Shown here piece after piece: positions 11,994 to 54,254 of a DNA stretch of 64,000 bases; position 1 is the stretch's first letter, and the number at the start of each line of letters is the position of its first letter. Made by a program: the position numbers and the translations under genes. The DNA comes from Yponomeuta sedellus. Taxonomy: Eukaryota > Arthropoda > Insecta > Lepidoptera > Yponomeutidae. Under the pieces are notes generated by a model. The model searched no databases and was not told the origin of the DNA. It saw only the letters and a list, made by a program, of their open reading frames with translations. Location: contig OW203745.1 in the NCBI GenBank assembly GCA_934045075.1, positions 15,558,768 to 15,622,767 on the forward strand. Reading direction: 5' to 3'.

Positions 11994-12200
11994 TAGACTT
12001 TTAGTCCAGATCTACTTACGGGTGTTGTTATATCGGAAAAGTCCGACCAGGTTTCGCTCCCATTCGCAGAGCTTAATCATGGTGAGCAGAGACGGAGCTC
12101 GCGTCGTCGGTTGCTCGTCTCGTGTTGCGAATCGGAACGAAACCTGGTCGGACTCTTCCGATATAACAACACCCGTAAGTAGATCCGGACTAAAAGTCTA
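11994..12200. mobile_element. M1 MITE, long form with about 64-bp TIRs
   Basis: TAGACTTTTAGTCCAGATC at the left and its near-complement at the right end enclose ACGGGTGTTGTTATATCGG and CCGACCAGGTTTCG on both sides. The centre is unique and encodes nothing convincing. Terminal match to 8973-9043 and 42460-42552 defines the family. It probably lies in the 3' flank of the vanin-like gene. Confidence 0.8.
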
Positions 12201-12519
12201 CAGTATAGATTTAATTTTTTTTTGCATGGCTGGTCTAAGTAAAACATTTTTGTTTAAAATTTGTTCTCTAGAGTAAACTAACGTTGGCATTGAAATATAT
12301 TTTCTAATGTACGACTGAAAACTGTGATATTAGTGTGTACGTGAGAGAGTTTAATAAATACTTCAATGTGTAAAACTGTGTTCGATTTATTTATCCTGCT
12401 TACAGGTTGTTTTGGAAAGGTCCGCTGAAACCTGAAACTATTGGAATTTCTTTTAGTTTTACCAAAGTACCCTGTATTTTGTAAACGTCTATTTTTAAAT
12501 GCTTATTGGTGACTGTTTC

Positions 12520-12862
12520 GTAGTTATACCCTTTTTTTTAATGCACTAACCCGTGCTAAGGACAATTTAGAAAATCTATTTAGAGGCTAAAAATTCCACC
12601 CATGCCGGGATTCGAACCTATCCGTGCCAGCGCTCTTTTAAACTGATGGGCGACTCACCGGCATCAGTGAAATTTCGAACCTTTACAATATTCTCTGTAT
12701 TAAGTACAGGCAGCGACATCTGGCTGAAGTAATTTGCGTAGTGTAGGACGAGCGATGATCTTCGCAGGGCGGCTGGCAAGAGCTGGATGAGAATAGCTGA
12801 GGACCGTGCTCAGTGGCGTGCAATGGGAGCGGCCTATGTCCAGCAGATGATGATGATGATTT
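12520..12862. mobile_element. SINE family A fragment and retrotransposon 3' fragment
   Basis: 12540-12720 is a decayed minus-strand copy of the tRNA-headed family A (CCCGTGCTAAGGACAA, CATGCCGGGATTCGAACC). It is followed at 12740-12862 by a plus-strand retrotransposon C-terminal fragment ending GGCCTATGTCCAGCAG and a (GAT)n run. Confidence 0.6.
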
Positions 12863-13081
12863 GATTCAGCTGCAAGAGCTTCTATGACGCGCAAGTGACG
12901 CGTTCTTGCTTCACTAAAATGACCCAATTTGACACTTTAAATACTTACAAATGTTTTTTACTTACTTAGATACTTATGTAGAAAAAGCAGATTCCTCACA
13001 AACACCCCTTCGTTACGGTCGTGTTGTGGCGGGGATTTCATTTATTTCCGACATTAACTCCCTTTTAATATATTAGATATA

Positions 13082-13215
13082 ATATTAAGCTTGCCTGAAT
13101 CTTCTTCAGGCAAGCTTAATATGCGCGCCTAATGAGCGCCATAGCGCAAGGTTGCGCCATCATTGCAGGGTAATGCCCATAATCCCCACGCTGAATCGTG
13201 CTGAACCTTGCCTGA
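13082..13215. repeat. Perfect 18-bp-arm hairpin next to a retrotransposon fragment
   Basis: ATATTAAGCTTGCCTGAA (13082-13099) and its exact complement (13105-13122) flank the loop TCTTC. The next bases (GAGCGCCATAGCGCAAGG, then ATAATCCCCACGC) match in inverse orientation the retrotransposon fragment near 54950-55010. Confidence 0.7.
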
Positions 13216-13641
13216 ATCGCGGTTCAAAAAATATGTTAAGCATACTTTGTGCCAACTTGGGGTAACTATAAAGGGGTAAAGGATTACTTAGATGACATTG
13301 AGGTCTGGAATTAAAGCCAGTACAATGTATGAGTGCTATATGTTTTATAATAATTATGTGAACTATGTTAATTAAGGACTTTGAAAAGATTAAGTTTGGA
13401 GTTTTATTGTCAATTTTTTCTCCAAAATGATCTAGATTTTGAAATGGACACCTAGTTCAAATTGTAACGTTTATTAAGCCGCAGATTCTGCGCTACTTTG
13501 AATGAAACCATTTCATTTCATTAAGAGACAAAGTAAAAGAAACAATTTTTTGTAAATGTATTTATATGTATTCAACTCAGATCATAGAAAAGCAATGAAA
13601 TCAATCGTTCGTCAGTCTGTTTGTTCTAAGCGTCTCTTTTC

Positions 13642-44449
<30,808 letters not shown>

Positions 44450-44472
44450 TTTGTATTGAAAGTTCAACAAAA

Positions 44473-44507
44473 ACTGAAGCAAAAAACTCAGGATTTTGTC
44501 TATTTAT
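44473..44507 (-). promoter_or_regulatory. Core promoter candidate of the serine protease
   Basis: On the minus strand CATAAATA (about 44501-44508) is followed about 30 bp later by TTCAGTTTTTG, with an arthropod initiator TCAGT at 44477-44473. That leaves a 5' UTR near 26 nt before the ATG at 44449. Confidence 0.55.
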
Positions 44508-44509
44508 GC

Positions 44510-45170
44510 TCCCGTTTTGAACTGAAATATGACCAAGTGAGGGGTTTCTGGTGATTGTGGTTTGAAACTAAGAGTTCGAAACTAAAGATCACCACATTAT
44601 CTTGAAATAAACCACGTGAAAAGTTTCTGGTGATATGTGGTTTGAAACTAAGTGTTCGAAACTAAAGTTCACCAGATTATCTTCAGAAGAGATTCTTTTT
44701 ATCATAATTAGATGTAGATTATGTTGAAATAGCGTGTTTTATGAGCTAAATATCTTCTCATGAAGTTATTATGTAGATAATCGATGCCCCTATGTTGTTT
44801 TCCAGTTGGGAAATTGCCCATAGAAACACAATAGGGACTACGAGGAAAACTGACGGCGTTATCTATAAAAAATTAAATACTGCTCAAATATGATCTCTAA
44901 TTTCTTCCTTGTCTATCCTTCTATGGTTGAGTTGAAGAAATTGCTTTTAGTTAAAGCCGCCAATAGTACTATATTTTTATATGATTTCCGTCCCAGTAAT
45001 TTCTTTGTACAATAAAGAATATTCTATCTTATCTTTATCTGACTACTTAAAATTTATTGAAAAGTTTAAGCGTAGTGTGAAGAAAAACATCGTGAGAAAA
45101 CTCAGAGGATTGGATCCGCATTGGGATCAGCATTTACTTGTCTTTGTACCAATCATGCAATATAAAATAA
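44510..45170. other. Upstream flank of the protease
   Basis: Contains an imperfect direct repeat: TTTCTGGTGAT, GTGGTTTGAAACTAAG and GTTCGAAACTAAAG occur at 44548-44595 and 44630-44672. It could hold regulatory sites. No gene. Confidence 0.5.
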
Positions 45171-45179
45171 AATAAAAAA

Positions 45180-45530
45180 AGAGATCCCGGGTTCGAATCC
45201 CGGGTGAAAACAAAAAAAACCTCAGGTGTTGGATGTTTACATGTTTGTGATGTCGTTGTTTCTGGTTCCCACGACACGGGGTATCCTAGTGTGGGGCCAG
45301 AAGCAATGTACCTATGTGCCTGTATGTAAATGTTGCGTCACGTTAGTTAAGCTGGCAGGATGGTATAGATGCTGAGCAAGCTTACACCATCTAAGAAGAA
45401 TGTCACAGGCACCCAGCGTCCGATTGATTCCTTCACCCATCTATTGTATCACCAGGGGGCCAAGTCCGGTTTGGTGGAGGATTGTAAAACAGTGGCGGGC
45501 CTTACTGTCAGAAGTTATCAAACCGCATGT
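45180..45530. mobile_element. SINE family B (+) and 5S-headed SINE fragment (-)
   Basis: 45180-45350: B-box GGGTTCGAATCCCGGG and tail GTTCCCACGACACGGGGTAT. 45445-45530: reverse 3' body of the 5S-headed family (GGGGGCCAAGTCCGG, GGCGGGCCTTACTGTCAGAA). Confidence 0.65.
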
Positions 45531-45651
45531 TGGCGACGGACCTCTTTATTTTTAATTTTTCTCTTTATAGATCGTTTTTACACATATTGTCAGTTTTGAA
45601 TTTAGTTAGTTGTAGTTTTTATTACCTATGTCTAATTACGGCAGTGTCAAA

Positions 45652-45758
45652 GGCCCACTTGCGTCAGCCCCGGTTAGCTCATTTAACTCGAGTTAGCCGG
45701 CGAAATTATCGATTTACGTCGATTTAAATGAGCTAACCCGGGCTGACGCAAGTAGGCC
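45652..45758. mobile_element. Small TIR element (MITE), 34-bp arms
   Basis: GGCCCACTTGCGTCAGCCCC at the left and its near-complement at the right; arms differ at about two positions. The centre has ACTCGAGT and no coding capacity. Confidence 0.75.
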
Positions 45759-45759
45759 A

Positions 45760-47035
45760 AATATAAATAAAGAGTTATAGTAGGTACAGTGCTACACAAG
45801 AAATAAGTCTCGCTGATGTAACTGCGCAGATGAACAAATTTGGATGTGCGGCAAGTTGATCGACCAATCAGATAGTTTCATTTTATGGCAGGCCGCGCGC
45901 CTTTGTTGCTATTAGTTTGGCAATATTAGCGTGAGCGAAATAGGTAGCGCTCCTGCGGCAATCAATTCTGCACCTTAACCGTACCGGTTAAAGATCATGT
46001 TGAATGTACTTTTATCTTCGGGTACTTTCGTTACACTTCTTCCTAGTCTGCGCGAACGTAGATTCCCGAAGGGACTTTTATGATGTGTAGTACTGTACCT
46101 ACCTATTGCAGATCCAAAGTTTAATTAATTTTTTTAGTAAAGTAAAGGCACCTATGCTCTGCTCAACACCGCCCATAAGGCCAATGTGTGTTATTGGTTA
46201 TACACCTTTGTCTTGAGACACTGAGGTATTTGGAACGCATGTAAGTATGTATATAACTAGTAATTTTATTGCTCATCAGTAATCAGACTGTACCTGCAGG
46301 ACAAACGCCGCGACATATTTGTATGTGCATATTGTATTGCAAATTGCTGTACAATGCATTGCAGTATTGCAATCCGCAATCGAGCTTAGCGCTCAAATCA
46401 TATGTCGCGTATGTATGAGTTACAGAAGGTTAGAATATTGGCAGAAGATGGATGCGGCATCGGCGTGGCAGGGCAGAATGGAAATCCTTGTAAACGATAA
46501 AAAAGGTCTCTTAAAATTTTTGTCAAGCACCCCTGGGCTGTCCGGATGGTCTTTTATGTAAAATAAAGATTTATGAATTAATTATGAACACCAATTGAAC
46601 ATAAAAAAATATGTTTATATTTTTAAACTAGTGTCATCTTATTTGTGAAACCTTCTTTCAGAAATACAAAGACGAGAAACATATTAAGTATTACTCGAAT
46701 AAATAATTGAAAAAATATATACTTCGAGCTCTGAATTGTACATCAGTAGGTAATTAGGTACCTATACAAAATGTTGACAATGAAATTGATTTTTATTTTC
46801 GTAAATAATTTGTTTAGTTTTTCTTAATTCTGTTTGAAAATCAGGGGCATATTTTTGACAAAGGAATCTAATTATACGGCGATTCGGAACGTAGCGAAAG
46901 GTAGTTTTTTGTAAGCAGAAAATATTCTGGTTTAGACAGAGTCTTTCGAAAAATCGCTATGGATAAACTAGGTACAAAGGAGTGAATAAAAAAATACGAT
47001 TGCTGAAACATACTATTCAGTTATATAATATATAT
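45760..47035. other. Intergenic AT-rich DNA
   Basis: No gene or clear element recognised. An 80-codon open frame at 46319 has no recognisable features. Confidence 0.4.
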
Positions 47036-47039
47036 ATAT

Positions 47040-47105
47040 AAAATTGGGCGACTATTATATTATATATATATATATATATATATAATATAATAGTCGCCCA
47101 ATTTT
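47040..47105. repeat. Perfect palindrome with a (TA)n core
   Basis: AAAATTGGGCGACTATTATA begins the 23-bp left arm (47040-47062); the exact complement is 47083-47105, around a (TA)n loop. Confidence 0.9.
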
Positions 47106-47858
47106 AACTCTGCCAGGTCCTCTATACAGATTCCTCTATGCGGACCGACAGTTAACCTTTGATTGTTAATATCAACCATTTTCTATATTAATGCTAATTT
47201 TATGTAATGCGAAAAATATACAATTTATTAGTAAGTGGTTTAAATAAAAAAAATCATCTTTAGTATTTTTCAGGTGTAGTGTGCTAATTAATATCAGCTA
47301 GCTACCGTTTAAATTGTAGACCCACGAAATATACCACATCCACATCCATAAGCCCTCCTCTCCTTCGCACCTCCACACCTACCCAACGTTTGTAGACGGC
47401 GCCTTCACTATAACGCGTAGCCTGATACGCATCTAAATAATTTCCTTTGGGCTGGCAACGGGACTTGATGACTTTCTCATTGTAAACTGCAGTTTCATTG
47501 AAGGGCGATGGCTAATGCGTCCGGGGTGTCACGAGGACCACATGCTAATGGGGCGAGGAGGAATTTTGCCACACACGACGGAGAGTTTCGTGGCAGAGTG
47601 AGAATTAACACTCTCAACGCGAAGCGAGGCACTATATACCTCGTTTGCCGTCGCACTCAGTGCGGAGGTGAAAAAACAGTTCCTTCTCTTTCTTGAAACT
47701 GGGGTTTTTATCACTTTTTTTGTAAACAAAAGAGACCATCTAACTAGGCCTTTTGACTATATCCCTAAGTACCTATTAAAACCAATCACATAGCACGATA
47801 ACACCTCAGTGCGACAGAGAAGTAAAATGTTGCGTTCCGTGCAAGACGAGGCGCATTG

Positions 47859-48318
47859 AGGCTGGGCGCATGTTGAGACGCAGGCGACGCAGCACAGCGT
47901 AGGGCAGCGCAGATTTTGTAAAGCATCATGGGACATCATTGAGCTACGTACGCTGCAGCGCAGGCACCTGCGACGCAGATCTGTGTCTGCCCTGCTCTGG
48001 GTCTCGTTCTAGTGCCGGCACAGATTTCTGCGCGACGCGTGCACGCCGAGGCGTGTTTAGTAACACTTTTGTTGCAATGACAGAACATTTCATTGAATTA
48101 TTTTGCTGTGACCTTGTTTGCATGATACCAAATCATCCAGCCTACCTATTCAAAAAAGATATTGAAAGAGTTATTATGGGTGAGAGTTGCCAAGGAATGG
48201 AGCGAATAGTTGCGTCGCATCATGCGGAGGTGGCCTATGTCTGCCTCAACTGCCCTGCCCTGTACAGAACTGTGCTGCGCTGTGCTGCGTCGCCTGCGTC
48301 TCAGCATGCGCCCAGCCT
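47859..48318. mobile_element. Non-autonomous TIR DNA element (460 bp)
   Basis: AGGCTGGGCGCATGTTGAGA starts the left arm; the right arm is its near-complement ending CATGCGCCCAGCCT at 48318. Arms are about 40 bp with a GC-rich repetitive core (GCGACGCAGCACAGC). The centre has an open frame with no recognisable motif. No target duplication assigned. Confidence 0.7.
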
Positions 48319-48525
48319 TATGATATTTTTTTAGTGTAAGGTACTAGGCACAATTGACCACGCGCCGCCGCACCGAAGTGAAAGACCCAAACGAGGCAGA
48401 CTGAACCTTACGCCGCACCGTACTGCAAGTAACTAAATCGTCCCTCCACAATGAGCGTGTTAAGGTGACATAAGCTGCGGACAAGGTAGTTGATGAACTC
48501 CGGCCTGTCATTTTTTTTCCTTAAT

Positions 48526-48760
48526 TTGTTTTTTTAAATATTAGTTACACAGATCTCGTTAGCCCCATACGAAGTACAACTAAATGCTTTGTGTTGATGC
48601 TAACTCGAAGATTTATTTAATATCATAAATACATAGATAACATCCAAGACCCGAGACGAACTAGAAAAGTCCGTTTCCTAGTTTGAACCGGCCGGGGATC
48701 GAATCCGAGACCTTCGGTTTTACGGTCAGCTTGCCAAACCGCTGCGCCACCGAGGTCCTC
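48526..48760 (-). mobile_element. tRNA-headed SINE, family D
   Basis: Reverse copy of the element at 59213-59455: head complement CCAAACCGCTGCGCCACCGA, B-box complement GGGGATCGAATCC, tail with CACAGATCTCGTTAGCCCC. Confidence 0.75.
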
Positions 48761-48779
48761 TCATTTGGGAGGTCGTGCT

Positions 48780-48990
48780 GTTCGTATTCTAAGTTTCGTA
48801 CATTTGTAAAATTATAGTGGCTAACTATGAAGGAAAACATCTTGAGGAAAACTGAGTGTCTGAGGTGTTTACATACCTCAGCGCTTAAAATTGCCAATCC
48901 GCGGTGGGCACGCGTGGTAATTAGGCCCACACTCTCTCTAGGAGAAGGCCTGTGCTTTGCCGTCGGACGTAGATAGGATACATAAAAAAA
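48780..48990 (-). mobile_element. Unclassified interspersed repeat (family I)
   Basis: ACATACCTCAGCGCTTAAAA and TTGCCAATCC, with AGGAAAACATCTTGAGGAAA; also at 57100-57420 and 60250-60340. Confidence 0.55.
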
Positions 48991-49014
48991 ACAGATAATC
49001 TATTGGTAATATAA

Positions 49015-49350
49015 AAATGAATCGCTGAACGTGTTGGTAAGAACAAATCTTGAGAGCAGCTAAACCGATTTCGCTAATTCTTTTTTTAGAATATTCTTTG
49101 AAGTACGAGGATGGTTCTTATATACAGAGTAAAATAAAAAAAAAGAATCGACTGTTAGGCGGTACAAAGTTCGCTAAATCAATCGCTGAATGTATTGGTA
49201 AGCGCAAATCTCGAGAACAGCTAAACCGATTTCGCTAATTCTTTTTTTACAATATTCCTTGAAGTACGAAGACAGTACCTACTTACGAAGAGAAAAAAAT
49301 AATAATAAAGAATCGACTGTTAGGCGGTACGAAGTTCGCCGGGTCAACTA
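49015..49350 (+). mobile_element. Tandem dimer of Helitron-like family H2
   Basis: Two head-to-tail copies (AATGAATCGCTGAACGTG at 49017; CAATCGCTGAATGTATTGG at about 49182). Only the second ends in GTCAACTAGT. The first runs straight into the second after AAGTTCGCT. Confidence 0.65.
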
Positions 49351-49374
49351 GTAAATAATTTAAATAACTTTCAC

Positions 49375-50185
49375 CCAACACAATCACTTGTCCTGGGTCC
49401 CAAACTAGGATACCCTGAGCTATGGAAACCAAGAAATGGCATCACATATTTGAAAATACACCCAGACTGAGGCCATATGTACAAATAAACGGGGGCCCGC
49501 AGTGAGAATCGAACCCACGATCTCTGGCATGGTAATCAGTGGCTCCACCAATGAGTCAGTCTTCATCGATCGATGTCAACACTTGTAAGTTCCCACTGCT
49601 GGTGCACGGGTCTCATCCTGCATCGCAGAAACGTTAGGCCATACTAAACCACGAGGGCCGATTCCGGGTTGGTGGAGGATTGTAAGACAGTGGCGGGCCT
49701 TACAGTCAGAAATTATAGACCATAACGCAACCTCAGAACGAAAGAGGCCTAAGTCAAAAAAATATTGAAATTGAGTTACAATCATAGAGTCATAAAAAGG
49801 TATGCCGTGGACGAAAGATTCGCTATGCTCGTTTTTTACAATAAGTGCCTTTGTTTTACTATTCATCGGATAGAGCATACATTTTTATGTCTCTCTATAA
49901 TTGTTAGGTACTCAATTTTTTGAGATTTTTTTGAGTATTTAAACTATTTTTTGACTTAGGCCTCTTTCGTTCTGAGGGTGCGATAAGGCCTCTGACCTGA
50001 CATATTACAGGACAACCGGTACCAACGGCTTAACATGCCTTGCGAAGCACGGAAGCGCTCGGAAAAATGCCACTAGCGGTAGCCACGGGATGGCCACCTA
50101 TCCTACACCTGACCGAGCCTGTTGTTGCCGAGCCCAAGTGATTGATTCCAAATACTCGGTTCGGCTAAGCCACGAGCGCTTCTTC
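49375..50185 (-). mobile_element. SINE C and 5S-headed SINE, the latter split by a TIR element
   Basis: 49375-49565 is a minus-strand SINE C (CACTTGTCCTGGGTCCC; B-box complement GAATCGAACCC). 49585-50185 is a reverse 5S-headed SINE split by a DNA element at about 49723-49985 with exact 31-bp arms (CCTCAGAACGAAAGAGGCCT at 49731; complement ending 49977). Confidence 0.75.
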
Positions 50186-50683
50186 ATAGTTGCTTCATAG
50201 TTTCACGACTATCAACCTCAAATGTTATATCCACCCAATAATACTTCGTTCAAATTTCTCACTGCAATAATAAAGACATTTGTAAAGCTCAGCGTTTCCT
50301 TTGCGATAATACTTTATAGCTGTGATTAAAATAAAAGGGGCGGTTACCGTCCTAACAAGCTCTTGCGGGAAGTAAGATATTGCATCGGGTTAAAAAGGGG
50401 ATTGTAGGCCTTATGTCCTAGGGGTAAGGTGGAAAGTGGCTTAGGGTAGCAGTTGACAATGTTGTGGCAAGTTGTAAGTGTAAAGCGCATAGTTTGAAAT
50501 AAATGTTAATGCCGTGTGCGCCTCTATAGTAGGTACTGTCAGCAAAAGGAACAATTTATTTTAATTTTTCCATGTGCCAGCGATTTTTTTAGCACGGGTT
50601 TTGGATACAAATTATTGGGTATCCAAAAGAACTATTGTCTGGAACTAAAGTCAGCTTAATGTATGAGTTGTAAGTTTTAGGGC

Positions 50684-50820
50684 GGGTTTCTCAATTGAAA
50701 ATTTCACTAAGTAAATACTTGCGGAACGTTATGTCACGCTCTTTGCTGAGAAAATCGAACAGACAGACACTACAGTACAGTTAAGTATTTACTTAGAGAA
50801 ATTCTCAATTCAGAAACAGG
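50684..50820. mobile_element. MITE with imperfect 37-bp arms
   Basis: GGGTTTCTCAATTGAAAATT and CACTAAGTAAATACTT on the left are mirrored by AAGTATTTACTTAGAGAAAT and TCTCAATTCAGAAAC on the right. Confidence 0.65.
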
Positions 50821-50905
50821 CTCTTACTGTGTTGATTGAGAATAAAATTGGTTAGATTAAGTTTAGAGTTTTTGTAAATTTTTTCTCCAAAACAAAACGC
50901 TTGGG

Positions 50906-51200
50906 CTAACTAGCACAGTCAAATAGAAATAGATCAAACTTATCTTTTTTAGCGATCATACATACATACATACATAACCTCACGCCTGTATGTATCCCAC
51001 AGGGGTATGCAGAGACCAGGGACTGCCACTTGCCACGATCCTGACAGATCACCTTCGCTTCATCAACGTGCATAAGTCGTTGCATGCACGCACGCCGGTT
51101 CCGGGTACTTTTTATCTTCCCCTTTGCTAATACTTTCCCTGTTTGGTCGATGTATGTCCGCCTGGGATGTCCTTTACCAGCCCTTGCACTCACTCACATT
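50906..51200 (-). mobile_element. Retrotransposon 3' fragment (family R-b), best-preserved copy
   Basis: An open minus-strand frame reads SARAGKGHPRRTYIDQTGK, KIKSTRNRRACMQRLM, DEAKVICQDRGKWQSLV, the C-terminus of a non-LTR reverse-transcriptase polyprotein. Confidence 0.65.
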
Positions 51201-51469
51201 CGCAATTTATATTTGTTTCGTGCTAGACTAAGTTTGGAGTCTTTGTGATTTTTTTCTCCAAAACGCTTGGACACTATGTTTGAGACGTTTTTGAGAGGAT
51301 CCATAGGACTCACTAGCGCCACCAAATAAAAATAAATATACTTATCTTTTATACCAATCATATTTTTGCAAAAAGTGTCTATAGTGGATATAGGTAGATA
51401 CTTGAAGAGAAGAAGGGTAGGTATATACCATACAGTGTATGGCAAATACGTAGAGTACAGTGTATGGTA

Positions 51470-51635
51470 ACGTAAAGTAGGACGCCCTCCGACCAGGTGG
51501 GATGACGATCTGCGAAAAACTGCCCAGATGGGACAGCGAAAAACGGCAGATGCTGGATGCGGCCAGCTGAAGACAGGGCTCTATGGCGCTCATTGGGGGA
51601 GGGCTAAGTCAAGCAGTGGACTAATAGCCTGAAGA
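51470..51635 (+). mobile_element. Retrotransposon 3' fragment (family R-a)
   Basis: Plus-strand codons read GRPPTRWDDDLRKTAQ then GQLKTGLYGAHWG then a terminal AGCCTGAAGAAGAAG repeat. Confidence 0.65.
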
Positions 51636-51639
51636 AGAA

Positions 51640-53155
51640 GAAGTATTGAATATCTTATGGTATATCGCACAACGGCAGGCTGTCAGCTGGCATACTGGCG
51701 AGCTGTCAATATTAGTCTCAGACAGTCGATCATTAGACCAGGAACCGGCCGTGTCAGAAGTGTGCACAGCCAGTGAGTGTAATACAAAGAGCCTGAAAGA
51801 GATCGCTCTAAGCAATTAGACCGCGAATTGTAGAATATTTCTTAGGTTTAAGAAATCATGGTTGTAGGTATTCTTTTCTCCGGTTGTGCAATAAAGTGTT
51901 CTATGTCTATCTATCTAACGAGCCTCATCGCAATCCATGGTGCACCTGCTGCAATGTCCATTGTGCCCTCACACCTGCACTCTGGAGGACCTAACAGAGG
52001 CCAACGCTGCTGCAATTGCAGTAGCCGCCTATTGGGCAGGAAAAATATAAACTGGTTGAATCCTTGAGACGAAAAGAAGAAGAATCTTTTTGAAGATAGA
52101 TAGTGAATAGTGAAGTGAATAGCAAGCAGTACAGTATCTGTAAAATATCTAAATCATGTTAATAGTGGTTTTTAGGACCCACGGCTGAGAAATAAGGATG
52201 AAGGACCTGCGACTAGAAAGAGTTTAGATTACATATGTCACCTATGTTAAACAAAATAAATGATTTGATTGATTGATTAGATTAGATTAGATTAGAAAAT
52301 TCTTTATTGCACAATAAGCATATTTGTACAAAGGCGAGCTACTAATGAGCATTTTCTTACAGCTAACCTTGGGTTATGTGAATATTAGTGCGGGTGACAA
52401 AAACGGCCATTTTGGCGTAAATAAATGCTATCTAATCCTAGGTTTTTTATTTATAAATACACGACTAAAGCTCTCCTCGTAACTTAGAAAACAGAGTCAT
52501 TGGTGCAAGCCCGCACTGGGAATCGAACCTGGGTCTCTCGCTTCAGAGTCCATTGTTCTACCCACTGGGCTACCGTCAGCGTGATTTTGTAATAATTAAT
52601 ATTGTATTGTTTTCCTGACGCTACGCAGTAGTCTCAAGATGGCGCACGCGATATCTCAACAATACAACCTCTTGTGCGGACTTGTACAGTTTATTTATTT
52701 ATCCTACTCGGGATTAGGACATAACTGCTTTGGCAACGATGAGGCATTGATATTGATCGCCTTCCTTGTAAGTCTGAGATGTGTGTTTTATTTATCTCAA
52801 GATGTATTACAGGTTCCTCCGACGAGGAGTTTGCATGATATGATATGTAGTTTTATACGTAAGTATTACCGACCAAAGTAGGTAAATTCATAATAATAGT
52901 TGCATCAGCCACCATGTCATTGAAGAATTATTGATTGTGGGCATGTACACATTAAATTGACAAGCAAAACCATAGTATAAATATTGAAGGGTAGTTTTAA
53001 AAAGAAAAGGGAAACTGAGTGAGGTTTGAAAGTTGCTTCACGTCGCACTCTAGCAGCGGGGAGCCACTGCGTTCCAAAATACGTTGCTGATCGGATCTCC
53101 TGAACAAACTTCATATTATAAGTAAAGCACTTTGTGTAAAGCTTTGTGTAACTTT
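51640..53155. other. Intergenic, with one tRNA-like SINE head
   Basis: 52505-52580 on the minus strand is a tRNA-like sequence (GGTAGCCCAGTGGGTAGAAC, B-box GGTTCGATTCC), a fifth SINE type (E). A (GATTA)n run is near 52265-52295. An 80-codon frame at 52639-52881 has no family resemblance. Confidence 0.5.
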
Positions 53156-53156
53156 G

Positions 53157-53380
53157 TTAAGCCGTTGGTGCCGGCTGTCATATAATGGCAGTCGTTAAGC
53201 CATGTCAGAGGCCTTATGGGCGGCTTGATAACTACTGACAGTAAGGCCCGCCACTGTCTTACAATCCTCCACCAACCCGGACTTGGCCCCCGTGGTGGAG
53301 TATGGCCTAACCTTCCTGCGATGCAGGAAGAGACCCGTGCCCCAGTAGTGGGGACATTCAAGGGTTGATAACGTAACGTA
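53157..53380 (+). mobile_element. 5S-headed SINE, 3' body
   Basis: TTAAGCCGTTGGTGCCGGC to GGGGACATTCAAGGG, without the 5S head. Confidence 0.7.
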
Positions 53381-53527
53381 ACTTTGTGTAAAAAAGCTAC
53401 TGTAAACGTCAAAATAGTGAGTTTCACGCCCTGTGACCAATCTTGATGTGTATTTTATCGAGCAGATTACCAGTGAGAATCGAATTGTCTTAGTAGGTTG
53501 CCGTTAACGTGACTTACCCCCGAGGTG

Positions 53528-53570
53528 GAGCGGTCTCAACAGGCTACATTGTAGCTTGTTGAGACCGCTC
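53528..53570. repeat. Hairpin, 20-bp arms, 3-nt loop
   Basis: GAGCGGTCTCAACAGGCTAC (53528-53547) and 53551-53570 pair with one mismatch. Confidence 0.85.
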
Positions 53571-53644
53571 ACGATTAACACGATTTCTCTAGAACACTCT
53601 TCAGAGGCAGTTAAAATAATATGTGGTTAACGTCTATTTCTCGC

Positions 53645-54000
53645 TCGTAGCCCCGGCTGCCTGAGTGATCTTAAACGATCACGAAGATTAAGCAACATAG
53701 GGCGCGTTCAGTGGATGAATGGGTGACCGTCTATTCCTAACGCTATTGGAATTTTTCCGAGCGATTCCGTGCTTTGCAAGGCACGTTAAGCAGTTGGTCC
53801 CGGCTGCCGCCGATAGATGGCAGTCGTTTAACAAAGTCACAGTCCACAGTCCCAGAAAACTTCTGACAGTAAGACCAGCCACTAGTATTGCAAGCCTCCA
53901 CCAATCCGGACTTGGCTCCTGTGGTGGAGTATGGCCTATACCTTCCTCAGGGAAGACCCGTGCCCCTCGGTTGGGACATAATGGGTTTATGATGATAACG
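53645..54000 (+). mobile_element. 5S-rRNA-headed SINE, variant 2
   Basis: The head GATCACGAAGATTAAGCAAC, GGGCGCGTTCAGTGG and GAATGGGTGACCGTC is closer to 5S rRNA than the common variant. The body is diverged (CCAGCCACTAGTATTGCAAG), matching 62190-62345. Confidence 0.75.
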
Positions 54001-54254
54001 TCTATTCCTGCATGGTGCTCGTCCAGCTTAGGACGTAGCGTAGGACGCCCTGTAAACATGTGGAGCGACGACTTCGCAAAACCGTGGGAAGTGACTGGAA
54101 AGGAAGAGCCTATGATCAGGCTCAGAGGCGTGTCTTGGGAGAGGCGTATGTCCAGCCGAAGACTAACACCGGTTGATTACGATGATGATGTTTGGAATCG
54201 TTTGGGATTTGGTGGAGGTTATAAGTAGGTCCAGAGAGCCAATTCGCCAACTCT

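Noticed and set aside
47939..48334. 131-codon frame across the TIR element
   Set aside because: The frame uses both TIR arms as coding sequence and shows no known domain.
52639..52881. 80-codon plus-strand frame with a hydrophobic middle
   Set aside because: No family resemblance, no splice partners, and it lies in repeat-rich intergenic DNA.
53719..54228. 169-codon frame
   Set aside because: It is read through a 5S-headed SINE and adjacent retrotransposon text; similar frames occur in other copies.
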